64,000 bases of DNA from Macrophomina tecta (GCA_024180945.1 JAKSGN010000022.1:620001-684000); one strand, 5' to 3'; shown: positions 36,643-48,041, counted from the first letter of the stretch. Translations and numbers: made by a program. Notes: generated by a model not told the origin, from the letters alone.

Positions 36643-38257
36643 ATGCAAGTCCGCGCCGCATCCTGGATCTGCAATTCTTGCCGCTATTCCTCCAGATTAC
36701 CGCTCAACATCGCCCGCCGCCGGACCTATGCGACGCTTGGAACGAACCCGGAAATATACGATGTTGTATGTGTAGGTGGAGGTCCAGCAGGCCTGAGCCT
36801 GCTCAACGGACTGCGTAGGACTACAATGCCTTCCCAGGCTCGTCAATTGGGCCATTGAGCTGATGACATGCAGGTTCGTCGCCGGTCACGTCAGGTCTCA
36901 AGATCGCCCTGATTGAGGGTTTGGATCTCGAGAAGGGGAAGCTGAAGGATTCTTCGCCGACACATTTTGCGAATCGCTGCAGCTCATTGACGCCAGCATC
37001 GGTCCAGAACCTTATAGGTATGAGGCTGTGTAGCAATTTGAGGTTGGGAAGGGCTGTGGATGACTGATACCATTCTCAGAGATGGGAGCATGGTCTCACA
37101 TCGACCAAACCCGCGTACAGCCCTACCATGAGATGCAAGTATGGGACGGCGTCAGCGACGCGCGCATCTCCTTCGATTGGGCAGAAGTGTCGCGGCAGCC
37201 GGACCAATCCACGACCATCGCCTACATGATTGAAAACGCCAACCTAACCACCGGCCTGCTCAAGCGTCTCTCCGAACTCGGCGGCGTGACGACCTTCTCC
37301 CCGACACGCGTGGAATCCATCCAACTTGGCAACGACAACCCCGACGGCCCCGACCTAAGCTCGTGGCCGGTCGTGACGCTGAGCGACGGCCGCGCGCTCG
37401 CCGCCCGCCTGCTCGTCGGCGCCGACGGCGCCAACAGCCCGGTCCGTGCCTTCGCCGGCATCGCCAGCCGCGGCTGGGACTACGGCCGCCACGGTGTCGT
37501 CGCGACGCTGGCCCTCGAGGGCCCGGGCTGGGGTGGTTTGGACCACAAGATCGCGTATCAGCGCTTCCTGCCCACTGGTCCCGTCGCCATGCTGCCCCTC
37601 CCCGGCAACATGGCCTCGCTCGTCTGGTCGACCCTGCCCGAGCGCGCCGCCCTGCTGCGCGCCCTCCCCGCAGACGACTTCGTCGCCATGGTCAACGCCG
37701 CCTTCCGCCTTGCGCCCGCGGACCTCGACTACTTGCACGCCATCCCAGACGGCCAGGCCGAAGAGATTGCGTGGAGGCTGCCGCATGCTGCGGCTGCGGC
37801 GGGTAAAAATCCGCAGTCAGCCCTCCCCATGACCGTCTCCACCGTTCAGCCCGGTAGTGTTGCCCCATTCCCCCTCAAGCTCCGCCATGCCGACACGTAC
37901 GTCGGCGAGCGGGTCGCCCTCGTCGGCGACGCCGCCCACACCATCCACCCCCTCGCCGGCCAGGGGCTCAACCAGGGCCAGGGCGACGCCGCGGCGCTGG
38001 CGCGCACAATTGCCGAGGCGGTCACAGCGGGGCAGGATGTCGGCACCCAGTTGGCCCTCGAGCCGTATGTCGCGGAAAGGTACCAGGCGAATAACCTGCT
38101 GCTCGGCGTCTGCGATAAGCTGCATAAGCTATATAGCGTGCAGAGCGGGCCAGTTGTGGGGATCAGGAGTTTGGGACTCAGGGCTGTGGATGGACTGAGC
38201 GCACTGAAGGGCGTGTTTATGCGGACGGCGGCGGGGAATGGGAAGGTGATTAGTTGA
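36643..38257 (+). CDS. COQ6: Ubiquinone biosynthesis monooxygenase Coq6
   Basis: Predicted 497 residues in three exons: 36643-36814, 36874-37017, 37080-38257. Coq6 is a flavin-dependent hydroxylase on the matrix side of the mitochondrial inner membrane that hydroxylates the ring at C5 in coenzyme Q synthesis. The N terminus (MQVRAASWICNSCRYSSRL, then RRRTYA) is basic, Ser-rich and free of acid residues, a mitochondrial presequence. The FAD-binding dinucleotide motif VVCVGGGPAGLSLL starts near residue 40. LVGADGANSPVR (middle) and ALVGDAAHTIHPLAGQGLNQG (near 385-405; 21 residues, split VGDAAHTIHP and LAGQGLNQG) are the second and third flavin-site motifs of the UbiH/COQ6 family. Length fits the yeast protein (479). 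Introns are 59 and 62 bases. The third exon is markedly GC-rich compared with the first two. Confidence 0.92.
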
Positions 38258-38766
38258 AGGAACACTGGGCTACATGCGAGAGGATGCGAGTGTGGATTCT
38301 CCTCTCCAGGACATCGAGGCCAGTTCAGGGAACATCTCCTTCCATTTAACATCTCTCTGTCAACCGTGTATACACGCAAGCTCTACCGAGTAACAGAAAC
38401 CGATGGATTGAGGAAAGGTTTCGTATGTACTGTGGCTATCCTGCGATTCTTGCAAAACTAGCGACGTGGGTATCGCCTCTATTGAGTGAAGACTCAGCTT
38501 CTCTCTGACATATACGTGACTTTTGCGGATGGCAGGTCTTCGTCCCAGCATTTCTCCTTGCGTAGCTAGCTCACGACTCATAGATAAGCTATATGAGAAT
38601 CCGTTCGTCTTCTTTTATTTTTTATTTTTTTCTCTGCCCATTTCCCAACAAAACACACACCCGTATATCTGTTGCGCCTTGCTCGATGCCCATGTCATTT
38701 CATGCCCCCGCATTGTTCACACTTCTTCAAAGAGTCCTCTTTTTCTTTTTCACCACCGCTGATCCC
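38258..38766. other. Convergent gap between COQ6 and HTS1
   Basis: Half a kilobase of 3' flanks for two converging genes. T-rich run near 38620-38632. No gene seen. Confidence 0.6.
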
Positions 38767-40521
38767 TCAAATGCTAAGCGCGCCAACCTGCTCCGCAGCT
38801 TCGGTGCTCGCGTTAAATTCCGCCACTCTCCTCTTGACCTCCTCGACCATATTGCTCTTCTCGATGAGCACGCCGTCCTTCTCCGGGTGGCCCTCAGGTA
38901 GACCCATCTGCTTAATCTTGACCTTGCCGTCCTTGAGCTCGTCCTCGCCGAGGATAATCGCGAACGGCACGCCGCCGGTCTCAGCCTGCTTGAACTGCTG
39001 GGGCAGCTTGGGCTTGACCTTCCAGCTGAACTCGGCCTTGATACCGGCCTCCCACAGGGTGCGGGCGACCTCCATGCGCTCGGGCAGCAGGCCGGTGAAG
39101 CCCTTGCCGCCAAAGGCCATGACGAAGACGTCAGTTTCGGTGAGGCGGACGGCGGCGGCCGTCTTCTCGGCCTCCATGCGGGCCTTGGTGATGCTGAAGA
39201 TGCGCTCGACGCCGAAGGAGACGCCGACGCACGGGATCTGCTGCTTGCCGCTGAACATGCCGACGAGCTCGTCGTAGCGGCCGCCGGCGGCCACGGAGCC
39301 GACGCCGACGGATGGGTCGTTGGAGCGGTCGTCGTCGTCCGCGGCGGCCTTCTTGTCCTTCTTGCCGGATCGCTGTGTCTTCTGCGCTTCGGGGGCGGCG
39401 CCGGGGGCCGAGGCGGGCGCGGAGCCCTCGGTGATGACTTCGTAGATGACGCCGGTGTAGTAGTCGAGGCCGCGGGCGAGCGACATGTCGAATGAGATCT
39501 TGTCCATGACCTTGAAGACGTTGAGATAGTTGAAGAGCAGGGCCATGTCCTCGAGACCCTTCTTGGCCGATTCGTTGGCTGTGAGCGTCTCGTTGGCTTG
39601 CAGCTTCGCCAGCAGGTCCTCGCCGCCCTTGAGATTCACGTATTCGCCAATCCTGTCTGCGACCTCGGGGTCGAGGCCTTTGTCTTCGGTCATTTCCCTG
39701 CGCACTTCGGTCCATGGTTGCTGTGCGGAGAAGCGTCAGTGCAGGTCGAGGCGGAATGGGCCGATGTTGGTTACCTTGTCGAGCTTGTCGACTGCGCTAG
39801 AGATGGTGCGGATCTTATCGGCGGGCACACCGCAGACGGCGAAGATACCGTCGAGGATCTTGCGGTGGTTGATCTTGATTGTATAGCGGCCTTTCCAGCC
39901 CAGAGCCTCGAAAATCTCGGTGGTGATGCGCAGAATCTCGGCGTCGGGGAGCATGGGGTCATAGGTGCCGGCAATGTCGAAATCGCACTGGTAGAACTCG
40001 CGCATGCGGCCCTTGGTCATGGCGGGCTGGTCGCGGCGGTAGACCTTGGCGACGTGGTAGCGCTTGATGTTCTGGACACTGCTGTTCATGGCCAGCCAGC
40101 GGGCGAAGGGTACGGTCAGGTCGTAGCGCAGCGAGCAGAGCTCGCCACCCTGATCGGCCAGGTCGTAGATCAACTTGCTGTCCTCGCCATACTTGCCGGA
40201 AAGAATCTCCTTCAGCTCGAAGACGGGGGTATCAATGGTGACGGCGCCGTGGCGCTTGAAGACGTCGGTGATGGTGTTGAAGATCTTGTCGCGGATGACC
40301 ATGTCCTTGCCATCCCAGTCTTTGGTGCCCTTAGGGACCTTCAGCTGGAAGGCGGGCTTCTTGTCGTCCTTGTCCCTGGCCATTGTGTGGTCGTGGCTGC
40401 GGGGCGGCGGGGCGGAGGAAATTTGGCGTCGGAGGACTCGATATGGCAGCGCACGGGTGGGCGAGGCAATTGGGCGGAGGCAGCGCGCAGATGTCGCGAG
40501 GGCACGGCAGACAATAGACAT
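38767..40521 (-). CDS. HTS1: Histidyl-tRNA synthetase, mitochondrial and cytosolic forms
   Basis: Class II aminoacyl-tRNA synthetase that charges tRNA-His. Two exons, 40521-39775 and 39720-38767 (54-base intron), giving 566 residues from the first ATG or 520 from the second at 40383. The first 46 residues ([20 protein letters not shown]..., with RVLRRQISS) are basic and Ser-rich without acid residues: a mitochondrial presequence. The second ATG begins [12 protein letters not shown], a normal cytosolic start. One gene making both forms from alternative starts is well established for yeast HTS1. Motif 2 reads [20 protein letters not shown]; the His-specific motifs are [14 protein letters not shown] and AAGGRYDEL; the C-terminal anticodon-binding domain follows from about residue 460. 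A charged Lys/Asp-rich insertion ([13 protein letters not shown]) interrupts the catalytic domain, as in other fungal forms. Divergent from VPS33. Confidence 0.93.
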
Positions 40522-40739
40522 GCACGGGCTGCAGTCGGGAGGGGCAGGGTTGGAACGAGGCGGGGTGTTTGACTCACTATCAAAAAAGCTGATGACGCGC
40601 TGCCCGACGCCGATGCGACTTGGTCTTGGCGCGCGGCGGGTGCACGAGCCACGCGAGGCGCGTGTCCCAAGCTTCCACTGCCCGGCGCCCCCAAGCTCTT
40701 CCCCAACATCTCGCGCTTCGTCCATGTAGCCCGGTCGTC
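40522..40739. promoter_or_regulatory. Short divergent promoter of HTS1 and VPS33
   Basis: Only 218 bases separate the two outermost start codons, so the two genes must share or overlap their promoters. The HTS1 leader that selects between the mitochondrial and cytosolic start also lies here or just inside the gene. No specific element was identified. Confidence 0.65.
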
Positions 40740-43200
40740 ATGGCCCCGCAGGCTGCTATCAATGCCGCAGACATCGCCGATGCCGCCCGCAGGAGCTTGC
40801 TGCTGCTGCTCGAAGGCGTAAGTAAGACTCCCTCCCGCCGACACCGTCTCTGCGGCCCACGTGCTGATGCTGCCTGCTTGACAGATCCGCGGCAAGAAAA
40901 ACCTAGTCTTCGAGAAAGCCCTATCAGGCCCCCTCAATCTGCTCCTTAAGTTCTCCACCCTCCAGGAGTATGGCGTCGACAAGCCCTTCTTCCTAGAAAA
41001 CGGCAATGTCGACTCTTCCCAGAGAAATGTCGTCTTCATCGCCAGAGGCGACAAGACGAAAACCGTTCTCGCCATAGCCGGTATGTTCTGGGGGGAAGAC
41101 TGAGCAGAAAGAATGCTTCTCGTGCTGCGATCATCTCCTTCCATTTTCATTTTCACATCTGACCTCCTATGGGAACCAAAGAGATTGCGGAGAGAACCCC
41201 CTACTCTTCGTAGTTAGTCGTTTCCCTATATCAATATCCATGTGCTTGCTTTTTGTTCTCCGACCGGAAACCAATTAGCCGAGCAGGCCGGTGCCCATGT
41301 CTGCTTGGTCAGTCGTTTTCCGAGAGCAACTTTGTGTCATAAGCATAGCCCACAGGCTCTCCAGTCTGACACGTCTTCAATAGATGGAGAGTACGAAAAT
41401 TCATGCTGACATGTATTGCGAGTGCAGAGCAGATCAAAAAGCTTCGGCACAATGGCATGGTTGATCACGAGTTTTCCGTCTTCTGGGTACCGCGAAGAAC
41501 CCTCGTCTCTGACCAGGTGCTCGAGGAAGCCGGTGTCTTGGGTGAGGTTAATGTGGCAGAATGGCCACTTAATTTTGTACCGCTGTCAGACGATCTGCTT
41601 TCATTGGAGTTAGAAGACTCGATATCGGATCTCTATGTGGTGAGCCTGCCCATATTTTTCTGACTCTCCGAGCTGACGCTCGGTACAGCGCAAGGATCCG
41701 ACCCCCACCTTCCTCGCGGCTCGTGCTCTCATGCAAATCCAGCAACAGCACGGCCTCTTTCCCCGTATTGTCGGAAAGGGTGACAACGCTCGCCGTCTGG
41801 CCGATTTGCTCATTCGCATGCGCACGGAGGTGGTGGCTGGATCTGGCTCCACTACTGAGTCGCCCTTGGGATTGACGCCGAGCAATGCGTTGGACAGCTT
41901 GATCATCATTGATCGAGAGATCGATTTTCCAACAGCTCTGCTGACCCAACTGACCTACGAAGGACTTTTGGACGAAGAGTTCCAGATCCAATCAAATCAG
42001 GTTGAGGTTGACTCATCCATCGTTGGAACCGCTGGAGCTGGCACTTCACAAGGTGGAGCATCTTCGTCAGCTGCGCCTTTGAAGAGGAAAATTGCCCTTG
42101 AATCATCAGATACCCTGTACAGCACACTTCGAGATACTAATTTTGCAACCGTTGGCCCGCTCCTCAACAAGGTAGCGCGACGCCTTCAATCGTCATACGA
42201 AAATCGAAATATCCAGCAGAAGACTACATCCGAACTCCGCGAGTTCGTTTCTAAGTTGCCCGGATTCCAGCAAGAACAAGCTTCTTTGAAGCTCCACACG
42301 AACCTCGCTGAAGAGATCATCAAGCACACGCGCTCCGACATCTTCTCACGAGTCCTCGAAGTACAGCAAAATCTGGCAGCTGGCGCAGATCCAAGTACTC
42401 AACACGACAATATCGACGAGCTCATATCTCGTGGCGTCAAGATCGAGACTGTTCTCCGACTCCTCTGCCTCGAGAGCGCACTTCACGGGGGTCTCCGGCC
42501 ACGCGACCTTGAAAATTTCAAGCGCGCTGTCCTCCATGGCTACGGGCACCAACATCTCCTCACCTTAACTTCTCTCGAGAAAGCAGGCCTCCTCATCCCC
42601 CGCAGCGGCGGTCTGGGTGTTGGAGCAAATCTGGGTGGCGGTGCCCGCACTAACGCAGTAACGAATTACAATTCTGTGCGCCGCTCGCTCTCTCTCATCG
42701 TCGACGAGGTCAATGAGTCCGAGCCAGACGATATCGCTTACGTATTCTCTGGTTACGCTCCCCTCTCTGTCCGCCTCGTGCAATGTGTCTTGCAGAAAGA
42801 CTACATCAACTCCTTGGCCTCGGCCCGCCCTAACGCTGCACAGGGCCAGCAGCAGGCAGCAGGCACTCTCGCTAATGCGCAAGGCTGGCGCCCCTTCGAG
42901 GACGTGCTGCGGTACATTCGTGGCGCGACGGTCGATGAGGTGCAAGCGGGTGAAGAGAAGGCCGTCAGGGCCAGGCAGCTGTTGAATGGCAGCGGAGCGG
43001 GTGGCGAGGGGAAGACAGTTGTGGTCTTCTTCCTTGGCGGCGTTACGAGGGCGGAGGCTTCGGCGCTGAGATTCGTAGCGAAGAGCTTGGCGGAGGAGGG
43101 AAAAGGAAGGAGGCTGGTTGTTGCGACGACGAGTGTGATTACGGGGGACAAGTTGGTAGGAAGTTCGGTTGAGAAGGGGACCTTGGGTGGGAGTCCGTGA
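40740..43200 (+). CDS. VPS33: Vacuolar sorting protein Vps33 (Sec1/Munc18 family)
   Basis: Predicted 665 residues in four exons: 40740-40817, 40885-41080, 41428-41639, 41689-43200. Vps33 is the SM-family subunit shared by the HOPS and CORVET tethering complexes and templates SNARE assembly at vacuole and endosome. Recognisable Sec1-family stretches are KNLVFEKALSGPLNLLLKFS (split KNLVFEKAL, LLKFSTLQEYGV), FWVPRRTLV, VAEWPLNFVPL, SNALDSLIIIDREIDFPTAL, LTQLTYEGLLDEEF, and FSGYAPLSVRLVQ. Length fits yeast Vps33 (691) and animal VPS33A (596). Intron 2 is long (347 bases) and contains a GCCGAGCAG stretch resembling the exon junction that it interrupts, but using it breaks the frame. The start codon is the first ATG and gives a short helical N terminus. 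A linker with Gly/Ser/Ala (GTAGAGTSQGGASSSAAP) is typical of filamentous fungi. Confidence 0.93.
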
Positions 43201-43408
43201 GAGCGGAGTGCGGATTGTGTATAGTGACAAGTTATAGGTATCTGATGACTATGTCCAACGGAGGACCGTCATTGGCAAGACGAAAGTGTTCTGGTATTTG
43301 CAACTTTAGGTATCCGCGCACTTTTCTGGCTACCGATCAAGCGAAGCACGGCTGGTTGCCCTATCCCGTTGATCGCTATTCTTCATTAGGTACGGCCGGG
43401 TAGCTTGA

Positions 43409-44260
43409 CTATTTTACTGGCTTCCCGTACGCCAGTTTCACCATCGAATCTTCTGCCAACTTCACTAAATCACTATATAGCCGATTAGATTTCCCGATGA
43501 AGATAGTCTGAACAGTATAATATAGCGTATTGCCTAAGTCGAAGATTTTCAGTGGGGAGCCCGCATGCCTTGCAAAAACTCCATCAGCTGTAGATGACTC
43601 CTGCAACGGAACGCCTACTGCCACGCCAGCCGCAGAAACCCATGTAGCGAAATCGATAAATGAGTACCTTTGCAGAGCACAGTCAAGAACCCTGTAATAC
43701 AAATCAAGCACATGTCGGCGCTCATGGTAATGGATCAGCGGGAGCTTCACCTGAGACCTCAATTTGTCATGTCATAAGGTGAATGTCCCTCTCAAACTTG
43801 AAGAAGTGGCACTTGTCAGGCATGACTCTCCAATTTCGGTAGCCTTAGATCTCCATCTCCAGGACAAATTGACGAGGGTGGGCTGCGAGCACTCCTTCCG
43901 AGAAGAGTATTCGAGCAGGCTGAGCGAAATTGGTATTTCGAGCGAAGAGAGATTGATTCGATGACACCCTCAAAATCCCCTCCTGCAGTCTGATGAATGC
44001 TTTCTCACCCTCGCCGTAAATCAAAAGCATGGTGGCCTCAAAGCTACCGATCAGGCAGTAAGCCACGTCCTCTAGCCGGGTGGTTCGTCTTTTCGCCGCC
44101 CAAGTCATCTTTCCCGCGACTGGCGTCCTGAAGAAGACGCCTTGTAAAGAAAGGGCGGCGACGGCGGCGATCGGCGATGAAATACTCGAGCTGACGAGTG
44201 GTAGTATTGATGAGGTACACATTGGCGTAAGGCGATTTCCAGCAAAACCAAGGTTTCGTA
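43409..44260 (-). pseudogene. HET-domain gene relic with internal deletion
   Basis: A decayed gene of the HET-D/HET-E-like incompatibility class, read right to left. Around 44240-44150 a frame reads VYLINTTTRQLEYF, close to the first residues of such proteins (the segment before YAILSHTWG). It runs straight into a second frame (44222-43845) with KMTWAAKRRTTRLEDVAYC, LLIYGEGEKAFIRLQEGI and SSNQSLFA, which normally lie about 150 residues further on. The whole central HET core (SHTWG, WIDTCCI, RGWTLQEL) is missing, so most of the domain was deleted, with a frameshift at the joint. Past LAAHPRQF a stop appears, and a third frame (43762-43409) carries SQVKLPLIHYHERR and a plausible C-terminal remainder. 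Flanked by VPS33 and an unknown gene. The order of pieces is right, so it is a relic and not a chance match. No function expected. Confidence 0.75.
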
Positions 44261-44637
44261 AAGCCTCGAGAGGGCTAAGAATAAAAATTTACTTTGAGTA
44301 GGTTGAAGTTGTGGCCCGTTGGGGGTTGACCGTCGACGGTTCACTCGAGTAAGCGCCTCACTCAGCCAGCCTGTCAACGCGTATGACACCCGAATGGAGA
44401 CAGAGGTATTACTGTTTGAACAGGCCGTGGAAGGCGACCGAGCAAAGCCGGCACGGCTCATCGCAGAGAGAAACCCGCACTTTCGGAAAAGGAAGAGAAC
44501 ATGGAAAGAGTGATATAGAACGCAGGAGCTTGCGACGAAACACACCTTGAACTGGCATCTCGGCCTCCGCAAATCGCTCTGAAATAATTCTAGATACTAT
44601 ACAGTAAAGCCGATAACAAAGCAACTCAAGCATCGGC
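44261..44637. other. Short gap before an unknown minus-strand gene
   Basis: About 0.4 kb, holding the 3' flank of the unknown gene and possibly older HET sequence. No gene recognised. Confidence 0.5.
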
Positions 44638-45267
44638 CTACATCACCACCGGCACCCCTGCCAACCTCACCCCATCCGCCCACGCCAAGCCCCCGCCGTG
44701 CCCGTCAAACTTCATCCACATGAACGAATCCCGCTTCGACCGCAGCGCGTCCCGCGGCTTCGTCTCGGCGCCTCGGTCTTCCTTTTCCTCCTCCCTTCCT
44801 TCTTCATCCAGCAGAAAAAACAGCGCATCTAGCGCCAGCGACTTTGTCCACGTCTCGCGCCGCCGGCACCGCCTCTGCCCCGTGCTACTGCTACTGCTGT
44901 TATCCGACAGCGTTTCAGAGCGCGGCGTGGGCGGGCTGCACGTGTCCAGTGTGCTGGTCGAGGCGCCGGAATGGGAAGGTGGGCGTGAGGAGGACGAGGG
45001 TGAGGACAGCGCGGCGGAGGGGCGACCGCTGGCAGCGGGGACCATGCGAGGCGGTGGCAGCAGCTCGATGGAGTCGTCGAGGAGCATATCGTCGGCCGAG
45101 AGAAGCGAATAGGTGGAGCGATTGGTGTGGGGCTGGTAGTGGTAGTGGCAGGGGGCACCACAGGCCATGGAGGCGGCGCGGGAGGCGTTGTTGGCCTTGA
45201 TGCCGCCGGCACGCCGCTTGAGGGGCCGGACGAGGGCGCGGAGGGGGTAGCGGACAGTGTGACGCAT
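44638..45267 (-). CDS. Conserved-looking protein of unknown function
   Basis: Single-exon, 209 residues; not recognised. The N terminus is basic (MRHTVRYPLRALVRPLKRR), which could be a mitochondrial or nuclear signal. Residues ~50-140 are Ser/Pro-rich and disordered, with a SLLSADDMLLDDSIELLPPP segment. The ordered part is the C terminus: RRRETWTKSLALDALFFLLDEE, split here as RRRETWTKSLALDALFF and LLDEE, then a charged linker, and a hydrophobic end MKFDGHGGGLAWADGVRL followed by AGVPVVM. The clear split into a variable middle and a low-degeneracy C-terminal block suggests selection and a real protein. No catalytic motif or membrane segment is evident. Neighbours are the HET relic (left) and TVP38 (right, divergent). 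Start is the first ATG of the frame. Confidence 0.6.
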   Translation of the reverse strand: MRHTVRYPLRALVRPLKRRAGGIKANNASRAASMACGAPCHYHYQPHTNRSTYSLLSADDMLLDDSIELLPPPRMVPAASGRPSAALSSPSSSSRPPSHSGASTSTLDTCSPPTPRSETLSDNSSSSSTGQRRCRRRETWTKSLALDALFFLLDEEGREEEKEDRGAETKPRDALRSKRDSFMWMKFDGHGGGLAWADGVRLAGVPVVM

Positions 45268-46744
45268 TTTGGAATGGTTGAATTTGTTTCTTGGCGTAAC
45301 GTGGACGTGGTGGTGGGATGTGGTGAAGTGATTAGCTCAACGACACAGCGAATGATAGATAGATGGAACGAGGAATGAGTGTCTGCTTGTGAAAGGATTG
45401 ACACCGCGCCGTGTTGTCCAAAAGAGTAATTAAGATGGGAGAATGTGAGAAGCCCCTGATAAAAGAGGTGTCTGCGAAGCGTCGTGTGTTACCTATGTAT
45501 TGTTCCAACGGCCAGGGCTGTAGTACTTCATTTTTTCACTTGGCGTTTCGAACCAACGAAATTCACCCATCGCACTTCGGACGAAGGCAAAGGTCCGGGC
45601 GTACAAGGAGAACATCCTAATGCGAGTAAGGACGTTTCGTGTGACTGGTGTTGATGGGCTTCCCGACCAGTATTACGCAAAGGTAAGACGGCGATTGGTG
45701 CCAGTGGAGAGACCATCGGTGCAGACAGTGGACGAGGCGCTCATTTTCGGGGTGTTTACACCTCTGTATGGCGCTATAGAGAGAGATTTTGATCAACTTC
45801 AAACAGCAGGCTGGAAGTCAAACAGAAGAACAGGACGCGAAAAGCAATACTAAGCAATAGCAGGTGGAGAGGGATCGGCGGTTTGCAGGGAAGATGCTCG
45901 TCTGATGCCAGCGGTTGGAAGCAGAAACAAGGTCAGATGGGAGATCGGCCACACCTCAGGGCCTAAAAAGCATAAAACACCGTCTCTCGCCATGTCACCA
46001 TGTGAAGAGACCGAGGCACCGGAACAACACCAGCAAGCATAAAGTTTTTGACCGAGACTGTAAAAAAGCGTGTTTCCCGGAATGAGAAGAATGTACCGGC
46101 TACAATCTCGTCTTTCCATTTTCTCCTTCACCAGACGCCGAACAGTCGGGATGCAGCTCAGGTAGAAAGGTGATGGACAGGAGTGAGCCTCGGAACTTCG
46201 ATGTGGCCGTCGCAGACTTGTGAAAGGATGAAACAACGAAGGGGGAAGCGGAGAAAAGCCAGGCATCGAGACGCACCGGTCGGGAGCACGTCGGAGAGAA
46301 GGCGACCAGCAGGGTCGGCTGCATCAGGGCAGGGACGCAGACTTGATGGGCTGGAGGCGTGGTGTTGCAGTGTGGTCGTCGGCGCTGCCAGGTGCAGTCC
46401 GCGGCGTCCGCACCCGGCGACGGGCTGCACCGCGGAAGCGCGGGCCCGAGTATGACGTGGAGAGCTTGAGACGTGCTCCTGCTTACCAAAGAATACGCGC
46501 TCTCAACGCAGCACTCTCGTACACACTCTCGACACTCTCCACGGCACCACCGCTCTCCGCCCGCTTCAGGACACCATCGCCTCAGTTCCTAGCATCAATG
46601 GACGCATAGCCGCTCCGCTCTTATAGAACCCGCCGGCCGCCGCTCTCCCAGCTGGTCCTCGCTTGACCATCCCCGACGCATCCGCTGCCTGCAGGCCTCC
46701 TCGAACGCTCTTCACGTTCCGTGTCCCCCCCTGGGCTCGCCGCC
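45268..46744. other. Divergent gap upstream of TVP38
   Basis: About 1.5 kb between divergent genes. Open frames on both strands overlap each other; none has recognisable features. The right 200 bases should be the TVP38 promoter/leader. Confidence 0.5.
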
Positions 46745-48041
46745 ATGAGCAGACAGTCCACGGAATTCGATGCACGCGCTCTCGCACTACCCGTCGATCC
46801 CCCGCCGGAAGAACAAAGACGCAGCTCCTTCAACAGCGCCGCAACACCAGCATGGCGACGACGCTCCTCGTCTGCAGCTGCTGGCTCATTAGCATCGGGC
46901 GCCGGCCGCCGGGGAGCTATGTGGCGGGTGCGGAATAACGCCGCCAAGCTACAGCGACAAGGACTGAAGATATATAAGCGGTTGACTCCGCTGCAGCGCG
47001 CGCTACTGGTGCTCGCAGCCATCACCTCCTTCGTGCTCGGCGTTCTCTTCTTGGTGTACAATGAGCACATCTTCAAATACTGGCTGGCCCCTGTGGCCAA
47101 GAAATGGCGCGACATCCCGGGCGGCTGGTTGATCCTGTGGTTCATGACTTTCTTCGTGAGCTTCCCTCCGCTCATCGGCTACTCGACATGCATAACGCTG
47201 GCTGGTTTCGTCTACGGATTTCCTAATGGGTGCGTGCATCTGTTTGTCGTCATGCCATCACGCACACGCTCCCCTCCCTTCCTCCCAACAAATGCTAACC
47301 CCGCTCTCTCTCTCTCCCCACAGCTGGTTCATCGTCGCCTCGGCCACCGTCTTCGGCAGCACGGCCGCCTTCCTCGCCACACGTATGGTGCTGCACCGCT
47401 TCGTGTCGCGGCTGATCGCCAACGACGCGCGCTTCGCGGCGCTGGCGCTCACGCTCAAGCACGACGGCATCAAGCTGCTCATCATGATCCGCCTGTGCCC
47501 GCTGCCGTACTCGCTGTCCAACGGCGCCATCGCCACCTTCCCGACCGTGCACTGGGCCGCCTTCATGGCTGCCGGCGCCATCGCCTCGCCGAAGCTCCTG
47601 CTGCACGTCTTCGTCGGCGCCAAGATCGGCGAGCTCGCCGAGAAGGGCGAGCAGATGGATGCCAAGACGAAAGCAATCTCGTACGTTTCGATTATCATCG
47701 GCCTGGTCGCGGGCCTGTTGACCGGGTACGTGATGTACTCGCAGACGAAGAAGCGCGCGGCCGAGCTGGAGGCGCAGGAGCGCGAGGGCGCGAGGAGGCG
47801 CAGCGCGGATGAGATTGCGCGCGAGTATGCGGATGATCCGGAGGCCGGGCTGGCGGCGGAGGTGCTGAGGGAGGAGGAGGATGACATCAGCTTGCACATG
47901 GATGTTGCGGATCTGGGGCACTACAGGGATGAGAGCCCGAGCGGCCAGGAGAGCGAGGGCGAGGATAGGTACGATGACGATGCGCCGGACGTTGTGTTCG
48001 ATGTCGGCGACGGGGAGTCGCAGGAAGGGGCTAGGAAATAA
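46745..48041 (+). CDS. TVP38: Golgi membrane protein Tvp38 (VTT/SNARE-associated domain)
   Basis: Predicted 400 residues from two exons, 46745-47229 and 47324-48041. Tvp38 belongs to the DedA/VTT superfamily of Golgi and endosomal membrane proteins, relatives of TMEM41 and VMP1 scramblases. The first ~75 residues are polar and basic (cytosolic). A membrane helix follows at about 92-112 (LLVLAAITSFVLGVLFLVY). The VTT domain (about 130-300) shows FPPLIGYSTCITLAGFVYGF (20 residues), NGWFIVASATVFGSTAAF, IMIRLCPLPYSLSNGAIA and a closing helix YVSIIIGLVAGLLTGYV. The arginine in MIRLCP is the conserved VTT position. The C-terminal 110 residues are acidic and disordered. The 94-base intron has a CTAAC branch site and a CT-rich tract before CCCACAG. 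An upstream in-frame GTG was not used as start. Confidence 0.9.

Noticed and set aside
37355..38125. Several open frames overlapping COQ6 exon 3 in other frames
   Set aside because: GC-rich third positions create long shadow frames here; the COQ6 flavin motifs establish the true frame.
41278..41310. Possible extra exon in VPS33 intron 2 (GCCGAGCAG mimic)
   Set aside because: Splicing it in gives the wrong phase for the next exon, while direct joining gives the expected AIAEQIKKL.
44105..44572. 155-residue minus-strand frame next to the HET relic
   Set aside because: Shares the DNA of the relic in another frame and shows no HET motif; a shadow frame.
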